From: JAMCZC01 sp964364925
GTDB lineage: Bacteria > Patescibacteriota > Microgenomatia > Levybacterales > UBA12049
DNA length: 19,567 nt
Direction of reading: 5' to 3'
Assembly (NCBI GenBank): GCA_964364925.1
Contig: CAYIOB010000012.1
Location: 1 to 19,567, forward strand
Positions within the stretch are counted from its first letter, which is position 1; every line of letters starts with the position of its first letter. A program made the position numbers and the translations under genes. Shown here piece after piece: positions 6,232 through 13,228 of the stretch. The notes under the pieces were generated by a model, which did not search any database, was not told the origin of the DNA, and worked only from the letters and a program-made list of their open reading frames with translations.

Positions 6232-6594
6232 TCACAAAACTTCAACATTTAGGCGTTCTCCATGGTCTGATGAGCAAACGCCTACTTCTGTTCCGGTTTT
6301 AGTTGCAACAAATCGTACTTGTTTTTTCTGCAATGACGGAACGCTTTCAATTATATTATATGTAGGCAAATGCAGTCCATGCTCAACATTGTCTTGATTA
6401 TCAACATTAAGGACCACTTCGTCATTAAGATTTACCTTTATCGTTGATGGCTGATATTGGTAATTTTTAAGTACTAAATTAAAGGTTTTTACTTTGCTGC
6501 TTTCTTTAGAAAGAGAATTAATTCTGTAATATAAAAGTCCAATAGCAGTAAATGCTATAACTACAACAATAAGCAACAATTTGTTTTGATTCAT
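6232..6594 (-). CDS. Anchored cupredoxin-like protein without the usual Met ligand
   Basis: A 120-residue protein with an N-terminal membrane anchor (about 6-23) and a plastocyanin-like beta-sandwich: FNLVLKNYQYQPSTIKVNLNDEVVL, then EHGLH (H72, H75), then VCSSDHGE (C107, H111). Cupredoxins carry electrons on one copper held by His, Cys and His, usually with an axial Met. Here the Cys-to-His spacing is C-x3-H and no Met follows the His, so this may be an unusual copper site or a metal carrier. The ATG at 6594 overlaps the stop of the preceding gene (ATGA), which is why it was chosen over an in-frame start further upstream. The multicopper oxidase follows 45 bases downstream and is a natural partner. 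Confidence 0.75.
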   Translation of the reverse strand: MNQNKLLLIVVVIAFTAIGLLYYRINSLSKESSKVKTFNLVLKNYQYQPSTIKVNLNDEVVLNVDNQDNVEHGLHLPTYNIIESVPSLQKKQVRFVATKTGTEVGVCSSDHGERLNVEVL

Positions 6595-7109
6595 TTCTGC
6601 GCTTCTACTAAACAAGCTTGGCGGCTATTTTCACTTTTGATCATAAGATATAACGAGATAGACAGCAATATTACAGAAATATATGAGAGTTCTGTACCTT
6701 TAAGCGGTAAAAAGGCTAAACTACCACTTACTCCCAATATTGACAAAAGCGGTAATCCGCATGATGCACAACCGCTGCCAACTATTGCTAAAAGTGAGTT
6801 GCCTCCAGCCACAACATGAAGGTTATCTAACTTGCGCAGAGCTGTCAGCCGCTGACCAAGAAGGGTAAGATTGGCACCTGTTAACAAAGCAGTAATGAAA
6901 AAAATCATAAGTCCTATCCCACTCATCGTTGTCCACATTCCCTGAAGTAATGCAAAAAGTAAATTAATTTTGTAGTCGATAGGAAATACTCCAAAAAGCG
7001 TGTCTCTAACAAGTTCAGCATTCATAAGTAATGTAAGAACGACGATGTAAAGGCTAGCTATAATAAAAGTGGGAATTATAAGTTTTGTAGATAAAAATGT
7101 TTGCTTCAT
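6591..7109 (-). CDS. Four-helix membrane protein with intramembrane CxxC
   Basis: 172 residues with about four hydrophobic segments (roughly 10-30, 48-80, 105-135, 138-157). The striking element is GSGC114ASC117GLPLLSILGVSG, a Cys pair at the mouth of a Gly-rich helix, followed by LAFLPLKGTELS. Almost the same motif at the same residue numbers occurs in the 421-residue protein at 11910-13175 (GMGC114PVC117GGFLLSAIGIAGG, LAIFPLQGLEL), so the two are related. I do not recognise a named function. The pair could move electrons across the membrane, like CcdA, or bind copper. It sits 8 bases after the DsbA-like gene and is coupled by ATGA to the cupredoxin. Confidence 0.7.
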   Translation of the reverse strand: MKQTFLSTKLIIPTFIIASLYIVVLTLLMNAELVRDTLFGVFPIDYKINLLFALLQGMWTTMSGIGLMIFFITALLTGANLTLLGQRLTALRKLDNLHVVAGGNSLLAIVGSGCASCGLPLLSILGVSGSLAFLPLKGTELSYISVILLSISLYLMIKSENSRQACLVEAQK

Positions 7110-7117
7110 GCATGTGT

Positions 7118-7906
7118 TTACTTTAGCTGCTGATCAATGATTGTCTTAAAAGCGCTAAACGGTTGTGCGCCAACCAATTTTGATCCCTCAATCACTCCAT
7201 TACTTGTTGATTTACCGATGAAAAATGTCGGAGTTCCGGAAGCGCCCGCTGCTGAAGCATCTGCTAAATCTTTATCGACCTCAGCTTTATATTTCTCAGA
7301 ATCAAGACATGACTGTAATGATGAGCCATTTAAACCCAAGTCATTTGCAATAACCGGGAGCTCTGTAAGTGCGAGTCCTGTTCCATTTGAGGTAGTTCGG
7401 TTGAAGATTTCATCATGGTATTTGTAGTAGACTGCATCTCCCCCTTGCTCCCTTGCGCATTCAGCAGCTTGAGCTTCTTTATGAGCATTCTGATGAAAAG
7501 AAAGAGGTAAATCTCTAAAAACTATTTTTACTTTGCCGGTATCAACATAATCTTTTTTTATCTGAGGGTATGTCTCATCAAAATATCGTTTACAGAATGG
7601 GCATTCATAATCTGAAAAGTCAATAAGCGTAACCTTTGCATTCTTATTACCCAATACAGGATCATCATCAACAGATACCTTTTTAGGACTTGTATCTTCT
7701 GGCGGGGCTTGTTGAGGAGCAACAGCTTGTGGTACGGCTGACTGAGTAGGAGATCCGCCATTTTTCTCAAGATATTGCACTTTTGTATATAAAACTCCTA
7801 TTAGAAATGACGAAATAACTAATAGGACAATCAATACCTGTGGCATACTAAATCTTTTAGGTATTAAAGAAAGAAGTATGGTTAATTTTTTCTTATTTTT
7901 TATCAT
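7118..7906 (-). CDS. Membrane-anchored DsbA-like thiol-disulfide oxidoreductase
   Basis: 262 residues. A basic N-terminus, one transmembrane segment (about 22-42), a Pro/Gln linker, then a thioredoxin-4/DsbA-type domain with active site DYEC102PFC105KRYF and a cis-proline loop ASGTPTFFIGK. Family members act outside the membrane, forming or shuffling disulfides. It is the first gene of the operon behind operator 1. The ATG at 7906 lies immediately after the palindrome, so the mRNA would be leaderless or nearly so; the next in-frame ATG (residue 21) also lacks a ribosome site but would cut into the basic region before the anchor. Contains extra Cys residues (AAECAREQ, LQSCLDS). Confidence 0.92.
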   Translation of the reverse strand: MIKNKKKLTILLSLIPKRFSMPQVLIVLLVISSFLIGVLYTKVQYLEKNGGSPTQSAVPQAVAPQQAPPEDTSPKKVSVDDDPVLGNKNAKVTLIDFSDYECPFCKRYFDETYPQIKKDYVDTGKVKIVFRDLPLSFHQNAHKEAQAAECAREQGGDAVYYKYHDEIFNRTTSNGTGLALTELPVIANDLGLNGSSLQSCLDSEKYKAEVDKDLADASAAGASGTPTFFIGKSTSNGVIEGSKLVGAQPFSAFKTIIDQQLK

Positions 7907-7945
7907 CTACTACTAAGTGTAGTAGGAAGTATTATTACTTGTCAA
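7907..7945 (-). promoter_or_regulatory. Operator 1 with TTGACA promoter (DsbA/cupredoxin/multicopper oxidase operon)
   Basis: The palindrome CTACTAC-TAAGT-GTAGTAG is at 7907-7925. On the minus strand TTGACA (7945-7940) is followed after 18 bases by TACACT (7921-7916), which lies inside the palindrome, so a bound repressor would block RNA polymerase. The ATG starts one base after the palindrome. The sequence resembles known BlaI/MecI-type operators (TACTAC..GTAGTA), and the repressor encoded at 15872-16240 is the obvious ligand. Confidence 0.85.
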
Positions 7946-8016
7946 GTGTTATTTTTGGCGTATAAAAATTATATTATCTTGGGGGTTTAGATTTATTTAT
8001 TTCTGAATAAATTTTA

Positions 8017-8226
8017 TTAAGATTTCATTTGGAGCTGTTTGGGAGGACATTTTGTATTTGCATATGAACAAAATACGCAGCAATCGCCTTCCTTTGGCTT
8101 CAGCATTGTTCCACAACTTTGGCATTTATAAAAGTGCTGACATGCATCTGTAGGCATTTTTACGGTTTGCTTAGTTTGACATTTTGGACAAGTTAGTGTG
8201 GCAATGGTTTTAATTTGATTTTTCAT
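8017..8226 (-). CDS. Small Cys-rich protein with GDCCVFCSY motif
   Basis: 69 residues with nine cysteines. A CPKC...CQSC pair of knuckles (residues about 13-39) resembles a small zinc ribbon. The segment GDCCVFCSYANTKCPPKQ follows. I have the impression that GDCCVFCSY..CPP proteins recur beside metal-transport genes, but this is from memory and unchecked. No signal or membrane segment, so cytoplasmic; likely a metal-binding or metal-trafficking protein. It is the last gene of the long operon from operator 2, three bases after the anchored thioredoxin gene. About 90 bases follow before operator 1, holding only a weak AT hairpin (ATTTATT/AATAAAT). Confidence 0.7.
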   Translation of the reverse strand: MKNQIKTIATLTCPKCQTKQTVKMPTDACQHFYKCQSCGTMLKPKEGDCCVFCSYANTKCPPKQLQMKS

Positions 8227-8229
8227 ACA

Positions 8230-8748
8230 TTAACATTGTTGCGATACTTGGCAAGTAAAATCCATAAGCTGTTGTTTGTCTAAAAAGCCATAAGCCGGTT
8301 CTTTTTCAACGCCCTGCGCAGTAAAAACAAAGGTTGGAACTCCGGATATTTTATATTGCTCTGCTTCTTTCTGGCAATCGATAACCTGATACCACTCGCC
8401 ATAAAATAAGTCTCCATATTCCGGTAATAATTCATCAAGAACTTTATTTTGAGCAACACAAAAAGGACAGGTTTCTGACTCAAAAACCTTGAATTTAAGC
8501 GGTGCATTCGGATTACCTGCTTTTACTCCAGGGCATTTTTTTTCTCCTAAGCTTATCTTTTTCGTAAATTCCGCCGGGACAACTCTAGGAGGTTTAAGAG
8601 CTGCCTTTTTAATTTGGGTCAGTTCCTGTTTGGTATCTTTAATCTTAATGTTTAGATAGACATTAAATCCTAAAAAGGCCACAACTAGCACTACCAAAAA
8701 TAAAGGCACTTTTTTGAAGATAGGTTGATCTGTCCAGACAACTTTCAT
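8230..8748 (-). CDS. Membrane-anchored thioredoxin-like protein
   Basis: 172 residues. One transmembrane anchor (about 14-32), a short Lys-rich linker, then a thioredoxin-fold domain with ETC94PFC97VAQNKVLDELL and the cis-proline loop SGVPTFVF. Extra cysteines occur at C72 (KKCPGVKAGN), in DCQKEAEQY, and in the C-terminal CQVSQQC. Its ATG overlaps the CcdA stop (ATGA), and CcdA proteins typically pass electrons to an outward-facing thioredoxin of just this kind. So it is probably the extracytoplasmic partner of the CcdA encoded upstream, acting on disulfides or copper-bound thiols outside the cell. Confidence 0.85.
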   Translation of the reverse strand: MKVVWTDQPIFKKVPLFLVVLVVAFLGFNVYLNIKIKDTKQELTQIKKAALKPPRVVPAEFTKKISLGEKKCPGVKAGNPNAPLKFKVFESETCPFCVAQNKVLDELLPEYGDLFYGEWYQVIDCQKEAEQYKISGVPTFVFTAQGVEKEPAYGFLDKQQLMDFTCQVSQQC

Positions 8749-9422
8749 ATAGTAATTACCCTCAATGCTAAATATAGCAGATAAACTCCTGCAAGAAGAA
8801 TCAACAAACCTGCGCTTTTTTGTATTGCTAGCATGTATTTTGCCATAAAGAGGGAGGTTGCAGTTTTAGAAACTGCGGCGATAAGAGAAAATATAACCAT
8901 GAGCATTACCATAGCAAGTGCGTATACGGAGAAGTTAATAAGTCCTCCAAGTATTCCTCTTTGTGCAAGGGCTTGAAAAATAACTAGAAGGAAAATAGGC
9001 AAGGTACAGCCGATTGCGCCAAAAGCGTAGGCAACGCCGAAGAAATAAAAACGCTTAGCGCCTTTTGAAGCCGTTTGAATTACGGCCGGGGGGCGAAGCG
9101 CAAATTCATATCCCATTAGAACAGCAGTACCTAAAAAAAGAAGTATCCCTCCTGTTACAAGTTCAATCCATGGCATGAAAGGCGCTATCAGTTTTCCAAG
9201 AAGAAGAAGAATGATTCCAAATACCGCGTAAACACTGATTAGGCCAATACTTGTTACAATACCGGCTTTGAGGCCAAATAACAGTTGTTTTTGGGAATTG
9301 GTTTGTCGCGCGCCATCACTTACATAATAGCCGATATATGCCGGTATTAAGGCAATACTGCAGGGTGCGAAAAACGCCTGCAGACCTGCCAGAAATGCAA
9401 ATGAAATTAAAACAATGTCCAT
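8745..9422 (-). CDS. ccdA: CcdA/DsbD-type thiol electron transporter
   Basis: 225 residues, six predicted transmembrane helices. It has the family's two key cysteines: C21 in FFAPCSIALIPAYIGYY and C139 in GAIGCTLPIFLL. CcdA takes electrons from cytoplasmic thioredoxin and gives them to thioredoxin-like proteins outside the membrane. Normal length for CcdA. Located in the operator-2 operon, two bases after the DUF3105 gene and overlapping the anchored thioredoxin gene. A second, different CcdA-like protein is encoded at 18248-19132, so this small island carries two membrane thiol transporters. Confidence 0.9.
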   Translation of the reverse strand: MDIVLISFAFLAGLQAFFAPCSIALIPAYIGYYVSDGARQTNSQKQLLFGLKAGIVTSIGLISVYAVFGIILLLLGKLIAPFMPWIELVTGGILLFLGTAVLMGYEFALRPPAVIQTASKGAKRFYFFGVAYAFGAIGCTLPIFLLVIFQALAQRGILGGLINFSVYALAMVMLMVIFSLIAAVSKTATSLFMAKYMLAIQKSAGLLILLAGVYLLYLALRVITI

Positions 9423-9424
9423 TC

Positions 9425-9982
9425 TTATATCGGGGCTTTTTCAGGAGCTCTGTCATTATTTGTTTCAATAAATTCTTTTATTTTTGCGCCGTCAACAGTT
9501 TTCAGTTTTAAAAGCCAGTTCCATGAGGTAAGAGTAACCGGCACATCCAAATTTTTACGGGGGAGCATAATTTTTTTCCCTAACGCGTCGTTGAAAGCAA
9601 CTTTTATTTTTTCCACATCCTCTTTTGGCAAATCATCCTTATACCAGACAACAGCTGCACCATGTTCCATGCTGTGAAGAACTAATTCATCCGGGACCGG
9701 CTCGTCTTTTATTCCCGGCCCTGCTACCCCATCTCCCCAGTGCCAGCCTGATGTCGGAGGATTGGAATTATACTCCGGGTGCGAATCTCCCCTGGCTACA
9801 TGCGGTGCGCCCATATCCTGTATCTTTTCACCCAGTAACCCTTTGTTTAATTGTTCCTCTTCTTTGGCGCCTTGTGCGCTCATAAACCACACACTGACTA
9901 CCAGAATAACCAAGGTAAGCAGTCCAAAACCGATATATATTTTTTTCTCTGTTGAAATATCAATAATTGGCGTTTTGCTCAT
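9425..9982 (-). CDS. Anchored DUF3105 protein
   Basis: 185 residues from the ATG at 9982, which follows the upstream stop by four bases. An in-frame TTG at 10009 would overlap the upstream gene and is less likely. One transmembrane anchor (about 16-36, IYIGFGLLTLVILVVSVWF). The outer part carries DUF3105 hallmarks: HVARGDSHPEYNSNPPTSGWH followed by the HSMEHGAAVVWY motif. The conserved His residues suggest metal binding, but the family has no assigned function that I know. Position between a His-rich anchored protein and CcdA suggests a role in copper or thiol handling outside the cell. Confidence 0.85.
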   Translation of the reverse strand: MSKTPIIDISTEKKIYIGFGLLTLVILVVSVWFMSAQGAKEEEQLNKGLLGEKIQDMGAPHVARGDSHPEYNSNPPTSGWHWGDGVAGPGIKDEPVPDELVLHSMEHGAAVVWYKDDLPKEDVEKIKVAFNDALGKKIMLPRKNLDVPVTLTSWNWLLKLKTVDGAKIKEFIETNNDRAPEKAPI

Positions 9983-9986
9983 ATAT

Positions 9987-10868
9987 TTATTTTTGATAGT
10001 TTTTCGCAAAATCGGTCATTGATTTTATTTGCAGATTTACATTTTCATCATTTTCCGGACCATAACTTATAAGGAGTTTATCAAGCGGCTGGAAAGAATA
10101 GCCGCTTAAGTCGTCTACCCTCTTTCCGTCAAGATAAAATTTGAGTGTATTGCCATTTTCATTTTTAAGAATCCGGCCGTTGGTCAAAGTTAAGCTATCT
10201 TTTGTTAAATTTATCCCAAGACTTCTAAAGAACAGCCACAACGGTACTTTTTTTGCGTGCATGTGCAAAACACTGTTTGCATCATCGGGATTTTGATTGT
10301 TATCAAGGTGCATAAATGAACTCTTCATATAATTCTCCTGCTTTGCAAGAATAAGCCTTTCCCCATTGATATATATATTTAAATCGGCATGCGTATGAGC
10401 AGTGCCTAAAACAGGAAGTTCCTTCCCCCGCTGCTGTAGCTCGGCTAAAAGACTTTGATCAATTGCACTAAGAGAAGTTTTAGTTGTATTTATTACAGGT
10501 TCCTCATTTATGTTTGATTTGGCATTATACTGCGCAAGAAGCAGTTGATTGATAAGAAATCCGCCAATAATAATTAAAAATAAGAGTGTTGCTGGACTTT
10601 GCTTTGTTGTAAATGGCATTTTTAATATCTGTTTTTCGGAAGAGCTTTGTTTAATAGCAGGAATTTTTAATGTTTCCGATACATCCCAGTAAGCTGTTTT
10701 GGGATGAAAGAATAAAGAAATAATACCGGCAAGTAAAAAACTGCTGCCGGCAAATATAAAAAAATCTCTGTAGTCGGAAAGAGGAGGCAGAAGCAAAACC
10801 AGTAAGGATACCAAACCTACTCCAACAAGCGCCCTTGGTGTTTTGAATAATACTTTTTTATTTCTCAT
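9987..10868 (-). CDS. Membrane protein with His-rich extracytoplasmic domain
   Basis: 293 residues. Two N-terminal hydrophobic segments (about 12-30 and 36-54) and a third at about 94-111. The C-terminal half begins AHTHADLNIYINGERLIL (H158, H160) and continues SSFMHLD (H187) and SVLHMHAKKVPLWLFFRSLG (H202, H204), then a small beta-rich tail. The paired His motifs look like a metal site. I recognise the H-x-H-A-D-x-x-x-Y-x-x-G pattern as recurrent but cannot name the family. The ATG overlaps the preceding stop by four bases (ATGA). Function unknown; copper binding is a guess. Confidence 0.65.
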   Translation of the reverse strand: MRNKKVLFKTPRALVGVGLVSLLVLLLPPLSDYRDFFIFAGSSFLLAGIISLFFHPKTAYWDVSETLKIPAIKQSSSEKQILKMPFTTKQSPATLLFLIIIGGFLINQLLLAQYNAKSNINEEPVINTTKTSLSAIDQSLLAELQQRGKELPVLGTAHTHADLNIYINGERLILAKQENYMKSSFMHLDNNQNPDDANSVLHMHAKKVPLWLFFRSLGINLTKDSLTLTNGRILKNENGNTLKFYLDGKRVDDLSGYSFQPLDKLLISYGPENDENVNLQIKSMTDFAKNYQK

Positions 10869-11056
10869 GGTGATTGTATTTTGATAATTTGTGCTCCATT
10901 CTCTTTATCGGTTATTTTTGTTATTAAGACAAAAGATAGGAAGAGTACTATAACTATAAGAATTGCCAATAGCCAATTTAAAGGTTTAAAGAGAAATCCC
11001 GGCAGTGTAAATTCCCATCCCTCTTCATATTTTTCCTTTGTTAAATCTTTTTTCAT
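10865..11056 (-). CDS. Small single-pass membrane protein (63 aa)
   Basis: ATG at 11056, four bases after the stop of the upstream gene; a longer in-frame version from 11128 would lie inside that gene and is less likely. The sequence has a charged N-terminus (MKKDLTKEKYEEGWEF), one transmembrane helix (about 28-50, NWLLAILIVIVLFLSFVLI) and a short tail. No cysteines. It may be a small subunit or spacer protein of a membrane complex made by its neighbours. Function not recognised. Confidence 0.55.
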   Translation of the reverse strand: MKKDLTKEKYEEGWEFTLPGFLFKPLNWLLAILIVIVLFLSFVLITKITDKENGAQIIKIQSP

Positions 11057-11060
11057 ATGT

Positions 11061-11489
11061 TCATGTCCATTGTATGGCAATACGTTTTGCTGAAAATAGT
11101 ACGTAAAACCCATACAGAATAATACCAACTCCCAGTAAAAGAAGTAAAGAAGAATAATTACGTAAATAAGGCAATCCTATTATTAAAAGACCGGCGTTTA
11201 GAAAAAGAAAAGCCTTGTCTATCTTGGAATGAATGATTTTTTTCATATATAGAATTACCAGGAGAGTAAAAACGGCAAAAGAAAACCACCATAAAGGCAC
11301 TTGATAATTCTCTATAAATGCAAGGGGAGTGGCAGAAAGAGTCAGGCCCAGAATTGGCAGCGCGCTCGTAGTTGAACAAGTCGTCTGACAAACAGCCGTG
11401 GCCGTGCTACTGCCGGCTCCCAATGCAGATAGAGTCGAGCTAATAGTTAAACCTATTTTTGTTTTTATATTATAGAAAATTGAGGTCAT
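11061..11489 (-). CDS. Membrane protein with CxxxC next to a Pro/Gly helix
   Basis: 142 residues from the ATG at 11489, just after the upstream cupredoxin stop; an in-frame TTG at 11513 overlaps that gene. Four hydrophobic segments are visible. In the first, AVC34QTTC38STTSALPILGLTL is followed by SATPLAFIENYQ. The arrangement (Cys pair, then L-P-I-L/I-G, then a loop ending in YQ) resembles the motif of the protein at 16773-17252 (SCCSHYLVNLLPIIGITG, SQYQ) and more loosely the CxxC proteins at 6591 and 11910. I cannot name the family. Thiol- or metal-linked membrane function is likely from the motif and the setting. Confidence 0.6.
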   Translation of the reverse strand: MTSIFYNIKTKIGLTISSTLSALGAGSSTATAVCQTTCSTTSALPILGLTLSATPLAFIENYQVPLWWFSFAVFTLLVILYMKKIIHSKIDKAFLFLNAGLLIIGLPYLRNYSSLLLLLGVGIILYGFYVLFSAKRIAIQWT

Positions 11490-11502
11490 AATTTTAGAAT
11501 CG

Positions 11503-11913
11503 TTACTCAACAATTAATGTTCCGGTCATACCGTCTTCTTTATGACCCGGCACTGCGCAATAAAATTGGAATGTGCCTTTTTTATCAGCAGCAAAAACTA
11601 CATCCGCATCTTTACCGAAAGTAAATTCCTGATCAACACTTAACTCATCTATTGTAAAAGTGTGAGGAGAATCACTGCTTACCAAACGAAGTTTTACACT
11701 GTCTCCTTGTTTTACTCTGATTGTGTTTGGATTAAATCCGGTGTTATACGCCTTAACCAAAGTAAAGCCTGCGGGAACCAACGGTAAAGGACTAACGCCG
11801 GTTTGCCTATTTACCGTTTGCGAAGAGGTTTTTGTTTGGCTGTTTAAAATAACTCCGCCTATAATACCAATAATTACCGCCACTATTACCCAGAATAAAG
11901 TTTTCGATTTCAT
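11503..11913 (-). CDS. Anchored plastocyanin-like cupredoxin
   Basis: 136 residues. One N-terminal transmembrane anchor (about 7-24), a Ser/Thr-rich linker, then a cupredoxin domain with a complete set of type 1 copper ligands: H84 (SPHTF), C119 (FYCAVPGH), H124 and M129 (DGMTG). Such proteins shuttle single electrons outside the membrane. The ATG overlaps the stop of the 421-residue membrane protein (ATGA). With a multicopper oxidase under the same kind of operator, this is the best candidate for the oxidase's electron donor or for a copper carrier. Confidence 0.9.
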   Translation of the reverse strand: MKSKTLFWVIVAVIIGIIGGVILNSQTKTSSQTVNRQTGVSPLPLVPAGFTLVKAYNTGFNPNTIRVKQGDSVKLRLVSSDSPHTFTIDELSVDQEFTFGKDADVVFAADKKGTFQFYCAVPGHKEDGMTGTLIVE

Positions 11914-13175
11914 AGTCCATGCCTTCCCCCTGCCCCTGCTCCGCCATGGGTCTGATGAGGAAGAGCCTGTTCATTACCTGTAGCAAGTAAGTAATCCTCC
12001 AGCATTCCTTTTGGATACCAAATAGCATACCAACGGTGCGATTCGCCTACTAACTGTTCGTCTGTATATTGCGCGCCATAAGTCTGGAGCATGTATTTAT
12101 AGAAGCCTCTGACTGCCTTTGCGTGAGCGCAGCCGCAGTTTTTATTCATCGTAACTTGTGTTGGGCCTCCGCAGCAATAACTGCATACCATCATAGTGCC
12201 TATCATCTTTTCATAGCGTGCATTCAAATCCCCGGTTAATGTAATAGAACTTTCATAAGCCCCCCATTTCTTTTGGGCGTTGATAGGATCATCAAAAGAT
12301 ATATCACTAGGAGCGTAAAACGGTTTTCCTGTCGCAATCATAACTACCTTTGCGTCTGCTAAAGCGTCGCCTGTTCTTGGGTTTGCAAGCACTTCTGTTA
12401 TAGTTGGCTGCTCAACCAGAGATGTAGTAGTTCCATCAGAATTTATTTTGGGAGCGATAATTTTTTTAGCGTTTGCGGATTGTATTCCAAGAAGCTGTGC
12501 GAGCCCTCCTGTTGCAAGCCCCATCTGCGCCGCGGTCTGGGTTATCAAGAACTGGTTAACGCTAAATGCAACGATAAGGGAAATTAAGGCAAGCTTCCCA
12601 AGCGGCAAAACAATCAATTTTCTTCCGGCAAGCTTTTTAACCTTGCTTGTCCTGTGCGTTATATCCTCGCAATCAGCACAATGGATTGCTGTCCCTACTT
12701 TTGACAAAGCAAATATAGTTGAAGCTATTAAAAGCGCAAGGCTTAAAAATTTCAGTTCCAATCCCTGAAGCGGAAAGATTGCCAATCCGCCTGCTATTCC
12801 AATTGCCGAAAGCAAGAATCCTCCGCAGACAGGACAGCCCATGCCAAAAGCTGCCGCAACAAATCCTCCGGCATTTGCTCCGAGTGTTTTACCTTTACCA
12901 AGCTGTGAATGACGGTAAAGAAATACTGCGGTCGCAACACTAATACCCGAAAGGGTAATTATAAGAAATGTAGAAATAATATAGATAATCCCATAAGCAT
13001 AACCGTAGCTACCAAAATCTCCATTTTGCATACTTACGAGAAATGCTGGAATACTTGTTGTCTGATTAAAAAGCCAATAAGAAATAACAGCCGCTGTAAC
13101 GGAAACAATAAAAGCAATATTTATATAGAAAAAATCTTTAAAAACTATCAATAACGAATCTTTTATTCTTTTCAT
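11910..13175 (-). CDS. Cys-rich membrane protein: CxxC transmembrane domain plus CSYCCG/CGCAH domain
   Basis: 421 residues, first gene of the operator-2 operon. The N-terminal half has about four transmembrane helices with GMGC114PVC117GGFLLSAIGIAGG and LAIFPLQGLELKFLS, the same signature as the protein at 6591-7109. A cytoplasm-side HCADC (165-169) follows. After a further hydrophobic segment (about 190-225) comes a soluble domain with VC331SYC334C335GGP, C347GC349AH and RGFYKYML, then WYAIWYPKG and a His/Gly-rich tail. The Cys cluster recalls PCYCGC-type metal-binding domains, but I would not assign it. A role in copper capture or thiol electron transfer is inferred. Start ATG is 9 bases from the promoter's likely start site. 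Confidence 0.7.
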   Translation of the reverse strand: MKRIKDSLLIVFKDFFYINIAFIVSVTAAVISYWLFNQTTSIPAFLVSMQNGDFGSYGYAYGIIYIISTFLIITLSGISVATAVFLYRHSQLGKGKTLGANAGGFVAAAFGMGCPVCGGFLLSAIGIAGGLAIFPLQGLELKFLSLALLIASTIFALSKVGTAIHCADCEDITHRTSKVKKLAGRKLIVLPLGKLALISLIVAFSVNQFLITQTAAQMGLATGGLAQLLGIQSANAKKIIAPKINSDGTTTSLVEQPTITEVLANPRTGDALADAKVVMIATGKPFYAPSDISFDDPINAQKKWGAYESSITLTGDLNARYEKMIGTMMVCSYCCGGPTQVTMNKNCGCAHAKAVRGFYKYMLQTYGAQYTDEQLVGESHRWYAIWYPKGMLEDYLLATGNEQALPHQTHGGAGAGGRHGL

Positions 13176-13181
13176 ATCTAT

Positions 13182-13220
13182 CTACTACTTAGTGTAGTAG
13201 TATTTTTATTATTTTGTCAA
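13182..13220 (-). promoter_or_regulatory. Operator 2 with TTGACA promoter (nine-gene operon)
   Basis: Palindrome CTACTAC-TTAGT-GTAGTAG at 13182-13200. Minus strand TTGACA (13220-13215), 18 bases, TACACT (13196-13191) inside the palindrome. The ATG of the first gene is at 13175, giving a leader of about nine bases and no Shine-Dalgarno. Same geometry as operators 1 and 3. Confidence 0.85.
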
Positions 13221-13228
13221 TAACATAT

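Noticed and set aside
7424..7430. Another operator (GTAGTAG inside the DsbA-like gene).
   Set aside because: Only a half-site; no matching CTACTAC arm and no promoter.
7992..8009. Terminator after the Cys-rich small gene (ATTTATT/AATAAAT).
   Set aside because: Stem is all A/T and weak; noted in the neighbouring gene entry but not called.
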